From Myroides marinus (GTDB lineage Bacteria; Bacteroidota; Bacteroidia; Flavobacteriales; Flavobacteriaceae): a stretch of DNA of 38,981 bases. Position 1 is the stretch's first letter. Each line of letters starts with the position of its first letter. Of this stretch, positions 7,710 to 15,394 are shown in pieces. The notes below the pieces were generated by a model. The model saw only the letters and a list, made by a program, of their open reading frames with translations. It did not search any database and had not been told where the DNA came from. The stretch lies in contig NZ_FNYS01000016.1 in assembly GCF_900109075.1 (NCBI RefSeq), forward strand, positions 1 to 38,981, in the 5' to 3' direction. The position numbers and the translations under genes were made by a program.

Positions 7710-8114
7710 TTAGTTCATATCATAATAGTCATAAGTATGATATTCATCAAATGCAACCTCTTCGTCACATTCTAGTGCTGAATAATGCTTCTCGCCTGCA
7801 TCAAACAAAACAATGTTTAAACGTTTAAATAATAAACCTAACATTTCTTTTTGTCCTTGCGCATCCAACTCTAGGGTCATATTCACAATGTGTTCTTTAC
7901 CTTGTGTGCTTTTTTCATTATCCACACATACTAAAGTTACTTTAAAGTCTTCGATACCTGTTAAAGATATTCCTACTACTTTAAATCTTTTTTGGTCAAC
8001 ATCAAAGTACTCCCCAATACTACTGATATAATTTCCTTTTTTAGCTGCAATAACATCCGAGATGTCTGCTGCAATACTTCCTGTGAAGTCATTGAATTGT
8101 ACTTCTGCTTTCAT
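7710..8114 (-). CDS. Hypothetical cytosolic protein
   Basis: A 134-residue protein with no signal peptide or membrane segment, starting MKAEVQFNDFTGSIAADISD. The ATG at 8114 was chosen because the longer frame would need a TTG three codons upstream. The protein ends with an acidic, tyrosine-rich tail (DEYHTYDYYDMN). I recognise no family. A terminator follows, and upstream is a 480-bp gene-free stretch, so it appears to be transcribed alone. Codon use resembles its neighbours. Confidence 0.75.
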   Translation of the reverse strand: MKAEVQFNDFTGSIAADISDVIAAKKGNYISSIGEYFDVDQKRFKVVGISLTGIEDFKVTLVCVDNEKSTQGKEHIVNMTLELDAQGQKEMLGLLFKRLNIVLFDAGEKHYSALECDEEVAFDEYHTYDYYDMN

Positions 8115-8123
8115 AAACAACAA

Positions 8124-8593
8124 AATTAATTTTTCTTTTCACTGATAAAGATACTAAAACATTAGCTCTCACAACATTGAATAGACTTTTTTAAAACCTT
8201 ACATATCTCAACAATATTTTAAAAGATAATAATCAAATATTTACATAAAAAAATAAACAAAACATATTTATAATATAAAATAAACATATTTTACTTACTT
8301 TTTTAATATTTAAAAATCTACTTAAAAAACACAACTACACATTTTTATCAATCCATCAAAAAATAAACAATAATTATATATTAATTAAAGCTAACAAATA
8401 ATTTACAAGATAATTTATTAATATTCATTACCTAACTAACAACATCACAATCCTATACCCTTAAAATAAGTTAACAAATAAGTAAAAAACAACATTAATA
8501 ATATACATTTCATCAACATCATAAATTGCGAAAATTCTAACAAACAGCATATTATGATATAATTAGAACAAAAAAGCATTATTAAACAATATT
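8124..8593. other. 470-bp AT-rich gene-free interval
   Basis: No open frame of substance, RNA gene or strong hairpin was found. The stretch is markedly richer in A+T than the rest of the window, with many short A/T runs and CAACAT/AACATT-like words. It must hold the promoter of the gene at 7710-8114 and the 3' end of the HEAT-repeat gene transcript. No convincing TTTG/TANNTTTG pair was found at a usable distance from either. Confidence 0.6.
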
Positions 8594-9385
8594 TTAGATA
8601 CTACGTTTTGCTTTACTAATAATATATTTTGTGTCTTTATTCATTCCCTTACTTTCCCATTTCGAACAAAGATCTAATACAAAATCTGGTCTAGTCTTAG
8701 CTGCATCATTTAGCCAATTCCCAACACTATCTTTCACATACTTAGATGTATCCTCATGTAAAGCTTCCAATAAAGGTAGTCCTAATTCAGGGTTTTCTTT
8801 AAGCACATCGATATGTTTACACCATACACCTCGTGGACGAGTGGACTCTGTAGCAAACCTACGTACATACTCATTCTCATCTTTTGTCCAAGTCAGTAAC
8901 ATCTTAATACTTTCTTCTAAGCTAGCTGTAATATCTGCTCTAACAGCCATCCAACAAATCTCCCTTACACCAAAATGACTGTCTGCAGCGAAGTATTTAA
9001 TACCATCCAATTTCTCTTTTATAGTAAGAGAGTCATTATATCCTATAAAGTAAGTAGCCCAACAACGCACTAAGTCGCTCTTATGCTGCTTTAATATTTC
9101 AAATAATTCATTATCCTCTTTTTCTTTAGCCAAATGGTATAATGTATATCCTATACTCTGGTTAATAGTATTAACTGTAGGTTTCTTTAACCCATCTACA
9201 GCATCTAACACTACTTGCAAATAAGCAGTTCTATTGATAGCTGCTAAGACATTGTGTACTAGCAATCGTTGATCAATTGCTAACCATTCTGTCAAATTCA
9301 CACTAGACAACTTTCCTTTGTTTAACAACTCTAAAACCTCATCAGGGATATCCTTTATTGCTCTAGCACCTTTTCTATTTTCCAT
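8594..9385 (-). CDS. DNA alkylation repair protein, AlkC/AlkD-like HEAT-repeat family
   Basis: A 263-residue all-helical protein built from HEAT-like repeats. The segment YVRRFATESTRPRGVWCKHI (about 173-192) followed by YVKDSVGNWLNDAAKTRPDFVLDLCSKW (about 217-244) is the hallmark of the AlkC/AlkD superfamily of alkylpurine DNA glycosylases. Members excise bulky or positively charged alkylated bases such as N3- and N7-alkylpurines. The length fits. The gene is monocistronic on the minus strand, with the lipoprotein terminator upstream and the AT-rich gap downstream. Catalytic residues cannot be assigned with confidence, so glycosylase activity is an inference. Confidence 0.8.
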   Translation of the reverse strand: MENRKGARAIKDIPDEVLELLNKGKLSSVNLTEWLAIDQRLLVHNVLAAINRTAYLQVVLDAVDGLKKPTVNTINQSIGYTLYHLAKEKEDNELFEILKQHKSDLVRCWATYFIGYNDSLTIKEKLDGIKYFAADSHFGVREICWMAVRADITASLEESIKMLLTWTKDENEYVRRFATESTRPRGVWCKHIDVLKENPELGLPLLEALHEDTSKYVKDSVGNWLNDAAKTRPDFVLDLCSKWESKGMNKDTKYIISKAKRSI

Positions 9386-9399
9386 ATCTGACCCATTTA

Positions 9400-9425
9400 A
9401 AAAAAATAAAGCTCATCAGAGCTTT
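9400..9425 (-). terminator. Terminator of the lipoprotein gene at 9440
   Basis: The stem AAAGCTC / GAGCTTT (9408-9414 with 9419-9425) has loop ATCA. A plus-strand A run (9399-9406) gives the U-tract on the minus strand. It lies 14 bp after the stop codon. Confidence 0.7.
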
Positions 9426-9439
9426 ACTTACATTAACCT

Positions 9440-10066
9440 TTAAGGTATTAATTTTTTCACTTCTTCTAATATATCTTTCTCTACTGTTCGCACATAGTCT
9501 TCTGCAAAGGGAGCACCACAGTCTAAATTACTCATGATAGCAAACAATTTACCATCGAGAAAGTAATTACAGTCTTTAGTATACTCACTTTCTTCTTTAT
9601 TGAATTCTTTACTATTAGGATTGGCATTGTATACTAAACCTTGATTGATAACTAACACTAACTTCCCGTCACTAAGATAATATACATCTAATGACTGTTG
9701 TTCTGTATCGTATTTTCTAACCACAATTTTATCTACCTGCAATTCTTTATTGTAATAAAGCTTGGTAATACCCGTTCCTTTTTCTGTTGTAAAATCAATT
9801 GTCGAAACTTGAGACCAAGCACTAAAACTATTAATGCGATTAAATACTTCTATGTTTTCTTTAGCTACTGTTTGATTATACTCTCCAACTAATAAATCTT
9901 CCTCATTAGTCAAAACATTCAATAGATCTTCAGTAGATTCTTCTTCCACAACACTAATATCTTTCACTGCCTCTACATCATCAGACTTATCAGCTAATTC
10001 TTTTTTACAAGAACTCATTGTAACCACAGCAGATAAGATAGCTATAGATAAAAATAACTTATTCAT
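9440..10066 (-). CDS. Lipoprotein of unknown function
   Basis: A 208-residue protein with a signal peptide and lipobox (MSSC, Cys20) followed by KKELADKSDD, a typical Bacteroidota lipoprotein start. A long acidic linker (residues 25-60, many Asp/Glu) precedes a compact domain. Three cysteines (TKDCNYF, NLDCGAP and the lipobox) are the only ones seen. No known family is recognised. It lies 46 bp downstream of the peroxiredoxin-like gene on the same strand, so it could be read with it, and ends in its own terminator. Confidence 0.8.
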   Translation of the reverse strand: MNKLFLSIAILSAVVTMSSCKKELADKSDDVEAVKDISVVEEESTEDLLNVLTNEEDLLVGEYNQTVAKENIEVFNRINSFSAWSQVSTIDFTTEKGTGITKLYYNKELQVDKIVVRKYDTEQQSLDVYYLSDGKLVLVINQGLVYNANPNSKEFNKEESEYTKDCNYFLDGKLFAIMSNLDCGAPFAEDYVRTVEKDILEEVKKLIP

Positions 10067-10112
10067 ATACTAATTTTATTTCATTCGAAAATAAGAAAAT
10101 TAGCAGTAATTC

Positions 10113-10751
10113 TTATGATAATTTTGCTATTACCTCTTTTAAATCTAAACGATTTCCATAGTTAACATCCATATATCTATAGGTAATACTTCCGTTTTCA
10201 TCTAACAGATATACAGCAGGAAGCGCTAACTCTGCTTTTTCTGTATCATTTATAGCTCTTATATCTATCCCCAATGCTTCATAGTGAGGTTGTACAAAAT
10301 CTTGTAACTCAAAATCAATACCTAAAGACTTACTTAATTTAAGTTCTTTATCCTGAGCAATAGTGAATGGCATTCCCATATCTACTTTCCATTGTTTTAT
10401 TGCTTCTATATTCATAGGAGATATCACCATTACCTCTACATTCATTACCTTTAATTCTTCATGATAAGCTAATAAATGTGCCATCTCTACATTACAGAAC
10501 GGGCACCAACTTCCTCTTACAAAACTTACCAACACTCGTTTACCCTGAAACAAATCTAACACAGAAATTTCTCTTCCATCTTCAGATAGCACAGCTACTC
10601 CTGAGAATTGCATCCCTTCTTCAGAAGTTTTACCAAATTCTTTTGTTTGCAAATCAGCTATAGATTGACCAAATGCATTTAATGTTTCAGTAGGTACTTG
10701 CAATTGCATACCTACACTGATTGCTTCTAATTCTTGTTTTATATCTTTCAT
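10113..10751 (-). CDS. Peroxiredoxin-like (AhpC/TSA) family protein
   Basis: A 212-residue thioredoxin-fold protein. A helical N-terminal extension (1-45) precedes the AhpC/TSA core. The active-site segment is SFVRGSWCPFCNVEMAHL, with Cys83 as the expected peroxidatic cysteine and Cys86 three residues later in a CPFC arrangement. The cis-proline region AVYLLDENGSITYRY lies near the C-terminus. This class reduces peroxides or serves as a thiol oxidoreductase in the cytoplasm. It is divergent from the HxlR regulator at 10843, with overlapping promoters between them, so that regulator probably controls it. Confidence 0.9.
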   Translation of the reverse strand: MKDIKQELEAISVGMQLQVPTETLNAFGQSIADLQTKEFGKTSEEGMQFSGVAVLSEDGREISVLDLFQGKRVLVSFVRGSWCPFCNVEMAHLLAYHEELKVMNVEVMVISPMNIEAIKQWKVDMGMPFTIAQDKELKLSKSLGIDFELQDFVQPHYEALGIDIRAINDTEKAELALPAVYLLDENGSITYRYMDVNYGNRLDLKEVIAKLS

Positions 10752-10769
10752 TTTAAAGTCTTATTTTTG

Positions 10770-10815
10770 CAAAGGTGATAATCCATTTATTACTGTACAA
10801 TACCGCATATATTTC
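10770..10815. promoter_or_regulatory. Interlocked divergent promoters of the peroxiredoxin-like and hxlR-type genes
   Basis: For the plus-strand regulator, TTTA (10786-10789) lies 18 bp before TATATTTC (10808-10815). For the minus-strand peroxiredoxin gene, a -33-like ATTG (10801-10798) lies 20 bp before CACCTTTG (10777-10770). The two sets share the same 46 bp, and the palindrome TGTACA (10795-10800) lies in the middle. One bound regulator could control both. Confidence 0.4.
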
Positions 10816-10842
10816 TCCCATAGGGATAAAAAAGTCACTTTT

Positions 10843-11181
10843 ATGAATACCAAGACACCAGCTATAGAAAAAAAAGTTTGTCCACTTGAATTTGCCGTAA
10901 ATGCAATCAGTGGAAAGTGGAAAGTACCTATTGTTTGGCAAATCAACCAAGGGCATAGAAGGCCAAGTGAAATGCTAAAAGGAATAATGAAAGTGGATAG
11001 ACGTGTCCTTAATCAACAATTAAAAGAACTAGAACAAGATAATATCTTGTATAAAATAAGTTATAATGAACTACCTCCTAGAGTAGAGTATTACCTCACT
11101 CCATTAGGAGAGCAATTAGTCGAAGTATTATGGAAATTAAATGCTTGGGGCGAAACACTATTAAATGAAAAAAGAGACTAA
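10843..11181 (+). CDS. HxlR-family transcriptional regulator
   Basis: A 112-residue winged-helix DNA-binding protein of the HxlR (YodB/HypR) family. It shows the diagnostic Cys13-Pro before the first helix (VCPLEFAVNAISGKWKVPIVW), the RRPSEMLKGIMKVDRRVLNQQLKELE recognition region and the wing PPRVEYYLTPLGEQL. Several family members sense electrophiles or reactive oxygen through this cysteine. Its divergent neighbour is a peroxiredoxin-like gene, which fits redox control. The ATG at 10843 places Cys13 in its usual position. Confidence 0.93.
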   Translation: MNTKTPAIEKKVCPLEFAVNAISGKWKVPIVWQINQGHRRPSEMLKGIMKVDRRVLNQQLKELEQDNILYKISYNELPPRVEYYLTPLGEQLVEVLWKLNAWGETLLNEKRD

Positions 11182-11213
11182 GTATAGTCTCTTTTTTCAT
11201 TCTTTCTAATATT

Positions 11214-11877
11214 TTATTTTAACTCCTCACTTAATAACGATACCACTAATTCATTAGATTCTATCATTATCTCAGCTGGTGTAAATTGAGCAGCAATGCT
11301 TGTAGGATACCAATTTCTATTTGGAGTCACCATGATCAATAATCCATGATCATCTCCTAAAGCTAAAAACTGCTCTGTAGGTTCATTTTTCTCAAAATAA
11401 CTTAAGCCATAATCAGCAATCAGTTTTTCTGCTTGTACCATTGGTTGTTCAGTAACAACACCCATTTCACTAATATTGATTATTTGTGATGGAGAGAAGT
11501 CACCTTGTACATTTACCTGTATATCTTCACGAGCAATAAACTCAAGAATATTTCCATTGTTATCCGTAAAGTAAATCGACTTGGCTTTCCATGTCTCGAA
11601 AGTAGTCACAAGATTACCTTCTACATTCTCTATTAGGCTTAAGTGTGCCTTAGCCCAGACTAATGCATTCTCTATTTGATTAGAAGAGATATTAAATGCA
11701 TAATGGTAGATCTCTACATTAACATCAGTTTGTTTGAAAGTCAGGATAGACTGCCCTACCTGTAGAGTAAAACTCTCTTCTAGCGATTCTATAATTGGCA
11801 ACTGTAAATACTTCAGTATAGAATTGTTTACTTACTTCTAGATTGTTTGTCTGTATATTTATGCTTAGTATATTCAT
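11214..11877 (-). pseudogene. VOC (glyoxalase/bleomycin resistance) family gene with a one-base frameshift
   Basis: The frame from an ATG at 11877 reads MNILSINIQTNNLEVSKQFYTEVF, a perfect VOC N-terminal strand-helix, then leaves frame. The frame 11214-11801 continues with LPIIESLEESFTLQVGQSIL and the rest of a two-module VOC protein, ending in GDDHGLLIMVTPNRNWYPTS. Removing one T from the minus-strand TTT at 11806-11808 restores ...FYTEVLQLPIIE..., a typical VOC sequence, and one frame of about 220 residues. So this is either a recent pseudogene or a one-base sequencing error. No in-frame ATG serves the downstream part; only a TTG at 11801 could. The substrate is unknown. Confidence 0.8.
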
Positions 11878-11974
11878 CTTTTTCTCTATTGGTTATTACA
11901 AATATCATCTTAATTAATACTATATACACCTATATTAACCAATCATTTCTCTATAGTTCTATTGTATTTGTTTA

Positions 11975-12880
11975 TTACTCAAAACATTCTTCTACATTCC
12001 ACAACACCTCACAATCACAATATCCACCATGTTCTCTCAACCATTCTATAACTTCTTCTTTATTTGTCACCTTCATATCATCTAGAATACTCTCAGTTAA
12101 TGTATTTGTATGATTACATCCTTGTTCTTCTAAACATCCATCTAATTCATCAAACAAGTGAATAAACTGCTCTCTACTCATTGGCAAACTCTCTTCGAAC
12201 TTCCTTTGTTGCTCTAATTGCCATTGTTTTTTAAGTTCCTTCTTGCGTTGTTTTTCGTCCATCCTTTTTTTATCTATATGCTCCTCCATTTCCTCTACAC
12301 ATAAACTGTCATATTCACATTTACCGTTTGCTAATTTATACTTTTGCTTAATATTCCTAAAACACATCATTGTCCCAAAAGAGCTATTCCCATATATACT
12401 ATAATCTCCATACAGACATCCATAGCAATTCACAAAAGAATACCCCTTAGGCAATTGTTTCATTAATTGATCAAAAACTATTTCTACAAAACCACTTTTC
12501 CCAATAAGTATTTCCCCATTCCATCGTAACGTGATACTTACCTCTTCATACTCTATACCTTTGCTTTGTTTGTTATATCCCCCATGTTTAAAGCACATCT
12601 CTAATTCTATTGCCTCTTTTATACCTTCTGAAGTCAATAGATATTGAGGTACCTTAAATTCAAATTGACAATCTGTCAAACAATTATCAGCGTGAGCATC
12701 CAACGTAATCAATGTATTATCTATCATTACTTCTGCCAACTCCTCTTCATAACTCAAATCTGTAAACTCTGTTCCTTTAAACACCAGTCCTGCTATTTCT
12801 ACATTTAGCTCCTTACCATCACTGTGTATTTCTATAGATGTATTTCTTCCTTTATGTGTATATAATCCTTTATAAATCAT
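11975..12880 (-). CDS. DUF6304-like protein with C-terminal DUF2695 domain
   Basis: A 301-residue soluble protein. Residues 1-190 resemble DUF6304: GLYTHKGRNTSIEIHSDGKE at the start, and the Cys-rich block NCYGCLYGDYSIYGNSSFGTMMCFR at about 155-179. A lysine/glutamate-rich, probably coiled segment follows (about 203-230). Residues 235-298 match DUF2695: a helix ending CNHTNTLTESILDD and the block EVIEWLREHGGYCDCEVLWNV. Conserved cysteines and histidine suggest metal binding, which is an inference. No function is known. It is divergent from the aspartic protease gene. Confidence 0.75.
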   Translation of the reverse strand: MIYKGLYTHKGRNTSIEIHSDGKELNVEIAGLVFKGTEFTDLSYEEELAEVMIDNTLITLDAHADNCLTDCQFEFKVPQYLLTSEGIKEAIELEMCFKHGGYNKQSKGIEYEEVSITLRWNGEILIGKSGFVEIVFDQLMKQLPKGYSFVNCYGCLYGDYSIYGNSSFGTMMCFRNIKQKYKLANGKCEYDSLCVEEMEEHIDKKRMDEKQRKKELKKQWQLEQQRKFEESLPMSREQFIHLFDELDGCLEEQGCNHTNTLTESILDDMKVTNKEEVIEWLREHGGYCDCEVLWNVEECFE

Positions 12881-12986
12881 AATCTAATAATCTACACCAA
12901 AGCTACAATAAAAACAATAAATTACTTAAATCAAGTACCTACTCTTACCAAAAAATGACTTACTATTGTAATAAAATCAAATCGTT

Positions 12987-14246
12987 ATGAAAAAGTCGTT
13001 ATTATTTTTAAGTACTTTAGTCAGTACCTCACTAGTTGCTCAAGTTAAGCTAAATACAGAGCTAAACACCTTAGCTCAAAATCATCAGTATACTCAGTTA
13101 TTTGAAAAGAATAAAACAAATAAAGCAACAGACAAATACTATTTTGACGCATTGTACTACAGTTGCCTTAATCAACCTAAGCAGTCTAATGATCTACTAA
13201 AACAACTAGCAGTTAAAGACAAAGAGTTTTTAAAAAATGTAGAATACTGGAAACTAGTTAATGAGAACAGTGTAAGGACATTTGACTTTAATCAAGCATA
13301 TAAAGCATCTAAATACTTAGTTGACAATTTTAAAAATGAGCTTACTGATACAGAGTATGAAGATGAACAGAATAACCTACGCATCTGGAATGCTATCAAA
13401 AGTAAACCTGTACAGCGTATACAACCTTTTACCTCAATTATTCTCCCTGTTCAAAAAGACTTTGCCAATCTTACGAATGTAGATGTTACAGCGAATAACA
13501 TTACTACAAATTTTGTCTTTGACACTGGTGCTGGTCTTAATTGTATTACTGCATCACTAGCTAAGCAAATGGGGTTTCAGATTATAGAATCAGAAACGAT
13601 CAAAGCTAAAAGTTTTACAGGAGCTAATAATGAAATTAAAATAGCTATAGCACCTAAACTAACACTAGGAGAACTAATAGTTGAGAACACTATTTTCTTA
13701 GTATTTCCAGACAATGCCTTTACTTTTGCAGAAGGGTTATACATCATCAATGGTATTATAGGTTTTCCTGTAGCTAAAGAACTAGGTACAATAACATTCG
13801 AGACAGATAAACTTACTTTCTCTAAAAACATACCTAGTACTAAAGAACCTAAGAACTTATTCTTCGAATCCCTACGTCCAATCGTAATGTTAGAATATAG
13901 AGGTAAAAACCTTCCCTTTAACTTAGATACCGGAGCTCAAAACAGTATGTTTAGCAAACCGTTATTTGATTTATTTTCAAAAGACATTACCGCTAAAGCT
14001 ACTAAGACAACCAATACTACAAGTAGTGCTGGAGCACAACAAAAAACAATAGAATTATACCAACTAGAAAATCAAACATTCAAACTAAACAATCAATCTC
14101 TTAATCTACCTAAAATGCTAATTGATTCCGAGAATGTAGATGTTTACGGTGCTTATAACTATGGTAATATAGGTCAGGATATCTTATCTCAGTATAAGAA
14201 AGTAATAATCAGCTTTGAACACAACTACCTCAAGCTTGAACAATAA
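12987..14246 (+). CDS. Secreted retropepsin-like aspartic protease with two catalytic-type domains
   Basis: A 419-residue exported protein (signal peptide MKKSLLFLSTLVSTSLVAQ). Residues 20-140 are helical and TPR-like. Then come two retropepsin-like halves: the first with FVFDTGAGLNCITAS (Asp179) and the hydrophobic partner INGIIGFP, the second with FNLDTGAQNSMFSKP (Asp314) and GNIGQDILSQY. Two DTGA motifs in one chain allow an intramolecular pepsin-like pair, while many bacterial relatives have a single motif and dimerise. It is probably periplasmic. The gene is monocistronic with a convergent terminator after it. The substrate is unknown. Confidence 0.87.
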   Translation: MKKSLLFLSTLVSTSLVAQVKLNTELNTLAQNHQYTQLFEKNKTNKATDKYYFDALYYSCLNQPKQSNDLLKQLAVKDKEFLKNVEYWKLVNENSVRTFDFNQAYKASKYLVDNFKNELTDTEYEDEQNNLRIWNAIKSKPVQRIQPFTSIILPVQKDFANLTNVDVTANNITTNFVFDTGAGLNCITASLAKQMGFQIIESETIKAKSFTGANNEIKIAIAPKLTLGELIVENTIFLVFPDNAFTFAEGLYIINGIIGFPVAKELGTITFETDKLTFSKNIPSTKEPKNLFFESLRPIVMLEYRGKNLPFNLDTGAQNSMFSKPLFDLFSKDITAKATKTTNTTSSAGAQQKTIELYQLENQTFKLNNQSLNLPKMLIDSENVDVYGAYNYGNIGQDILSQYKKVIISFEHNYLKLEQ

Positions 14247-14251
14247 ACAAT

Positions 14252-14284
14252 GAAGGCGCTTTATAAAGTGCCTTCTTGTGTTTT
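14252..14284. terminator. Convergent terminator between the protease and VOC genes
   Basis: The stem GAAGGCGCTTT / AAAGTGCCTTC (14252-14262 with 14265-14275, one G-U pair) is followed on the plus strand by TTGTGTTTTT. It is placed between two genes that converge. Confidence 0.7.
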
Positions 14285-14670
14285 TACATCGCAGTACATA
14301 ACTCTATAAGGAAGTCATTATTATCTAAAACGTATCCTACTGTCTGTCCCCAAGGTTTGATCTTTTGTTCCTCATAGATCTTTCCTCCAGCTTGTACTAC
14401 CTGTTCTATTGCTTTCGTTACATCCTCCACCACAAATCCTAACTCTATTCCAAAAGGTTTTTCATTATTTACTTGTTGATACCCTTTTGACAAATTACTT
14501 GTTGCTAAATCTAGATGAGCAAATGCTATTGTAGTCTCACCTGAAATTAATTCTCCATAATCTTCTTCAGGTGTTACGAACTTTCTCATAAACCCAAATG
14601 CCTCTTCATAAAACTTCACTGTAGCCTCTACATTTGGCACATACATTATTGTATAACTATATTTTATCAT
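14284..14670 (-). CDS. VOC family protein (glyoxalase/bleomycin resistance-like)
   Basis: A 128-residue single-chain VOC protein with two beta-alpha-beta-beta-beta modules. The first is YTIMYVPNVEATVKFYEEAFGFM...ISGETTIAFAH and the second is GIELGFVVEDVTKAIEQVVQAGGKI...PWGQTVGYVLDNNDFLIELC. The PWGQ and final IELC segments are usual for this superfamily of metal-dependent or ligand-sequestering proteins. The late Glu is a likely metal ligand. The substrate is not predictable; resistance, glyoxalase and isomerase roles all occur. It is a single gene, 91 bp downstream of the ABC ATPase gene on the same strand. Confidence 0.9.
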   Translation of the reverse strand: MIKYSYTIMYVPNVEATVKFYEEAFGFMRKFVTPEEDYGELISGETTIAFAHLDLATSNLSKGYQQVNNEKPFGIELGFVVEDVTKAIEQVVQAGGKIYEEQKIKPWGQTVGYVLDNNDFLIELCTAM

Positions 14671-14761
14671 TGTATTATCCTCTTAATTATTAATCGTAAA
14701 TATATCTTTAAAAGCTACTTTAAAGCCTATAGACTCTGCTTAATATTTTAGCAAAATTTGC

Positions 14762-15394
14762 TTACTTAAAGAACTCCTCTTCTATCTTATCAAATTCTTC
14801 TTTTAGATACCTTTTTACTTCCTGATTTTTCACCATAAAAATCCCATCACAGTGTTTATACAAGACATCTATAATATGAGATGAAATTAATACTATACTA
14901 TGTTTAGCTAACTGTTCTAAATACTTCATCAGATAATAATTAGATTCAATATCTAATCCATTAAAAGGTTCATCTAGAATATACATATCATACTCTTTTT
15001 GCAAAACAGCATTGAGATATACCTTCTTCTTCATTCCTGTAGAAAACTCTTTAATTAGTTTATCAGTAGGTAACTCAAAAAGCAAAGTATCAGAACTTTC
15101 TTTGTCTCCAGTCAAATGATTATAAAATCTATAAAACTCTTTAGAGGTAAGTTCATCATACACTGCTGGTTCAGCACTACACCAAGCGGTTGTCTGCATA
15201 TTTACACTCTTTCCATTTAACCAACTTTTTCCTATATAATTCTCTAGTCCTAAAATACATTTAAACAACGTTGTTTTGCCCTGCCCGTTCTTTCCTATTA
15301 CTCCATAAATACCAGGTGTATCTATTTCTAACAGTACATTTTTTAAGACAATATGATTTCCATATCCCTTTTGTTCTATATTAACTTTCAACAT
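14762..15394 (-). CDS. ABC transporter ATP-binding protein
   Basis: A 210-residue nucleotide-binding subunit. Walker A is GKNGQGKTT (34-42), the signature is FSTGMKKK (117-124, in place of LSGGQ), and Walker B is MYILDEPFNGLD (137-148) with catalytic Glu142. The H-loop is SSHIID at about 171-176. The FSTGMKKK-type signature is usual for ABC-2 export systems of the antibiotic/bacteriocin-immunity and gliding type. The gene overlaps the membrane gene upstream by 14 bp, so the two are translated together and form one transporter. The cargo is unknown. Confidence 0.93.
   Translation of the reverse strand: MLKVNIEQKGYGNHIVLKNVLLEIDTPGIYGVIGKNGQGKTTLFKCILGLENYIGKSWLNGKSVNMQTTAWCSAEPAVYDELTSKEFYRFYNHLTGDKESSDTLLFELPTDKLIKEFSTGMKKKVYLNAVLQKEYDMYILDEPFNGLDIESNYYLMKYLEQLAKHSIVLISSHIIDVLYKHCDGIFMVKNQEVKRYLKEEFDKIEEEFFK

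Noticed and set aside
7918..7926. DnaA-box-like TTATCCACA (another at 21976-21984)
   Set aside because: Both are single copies inside coding sequence with no cluster or AT-rich unwinding region beside them, so they are not an origin.
8121..8128. Perfect -7 element TAATTTTG on the minus strand upstream of the gene at 7710-8114
   Set aside because: It would leave a leader of only about 3 nt before the ATG and has no -33 partner, so it was not listed as a promoter.
10753..10956. Minus-strand frames of 61-67 codons in the divergent promoter region
   Set aside because: They overlap the start of the HxlR gene and the shared promoters and have no recognisable protein features.
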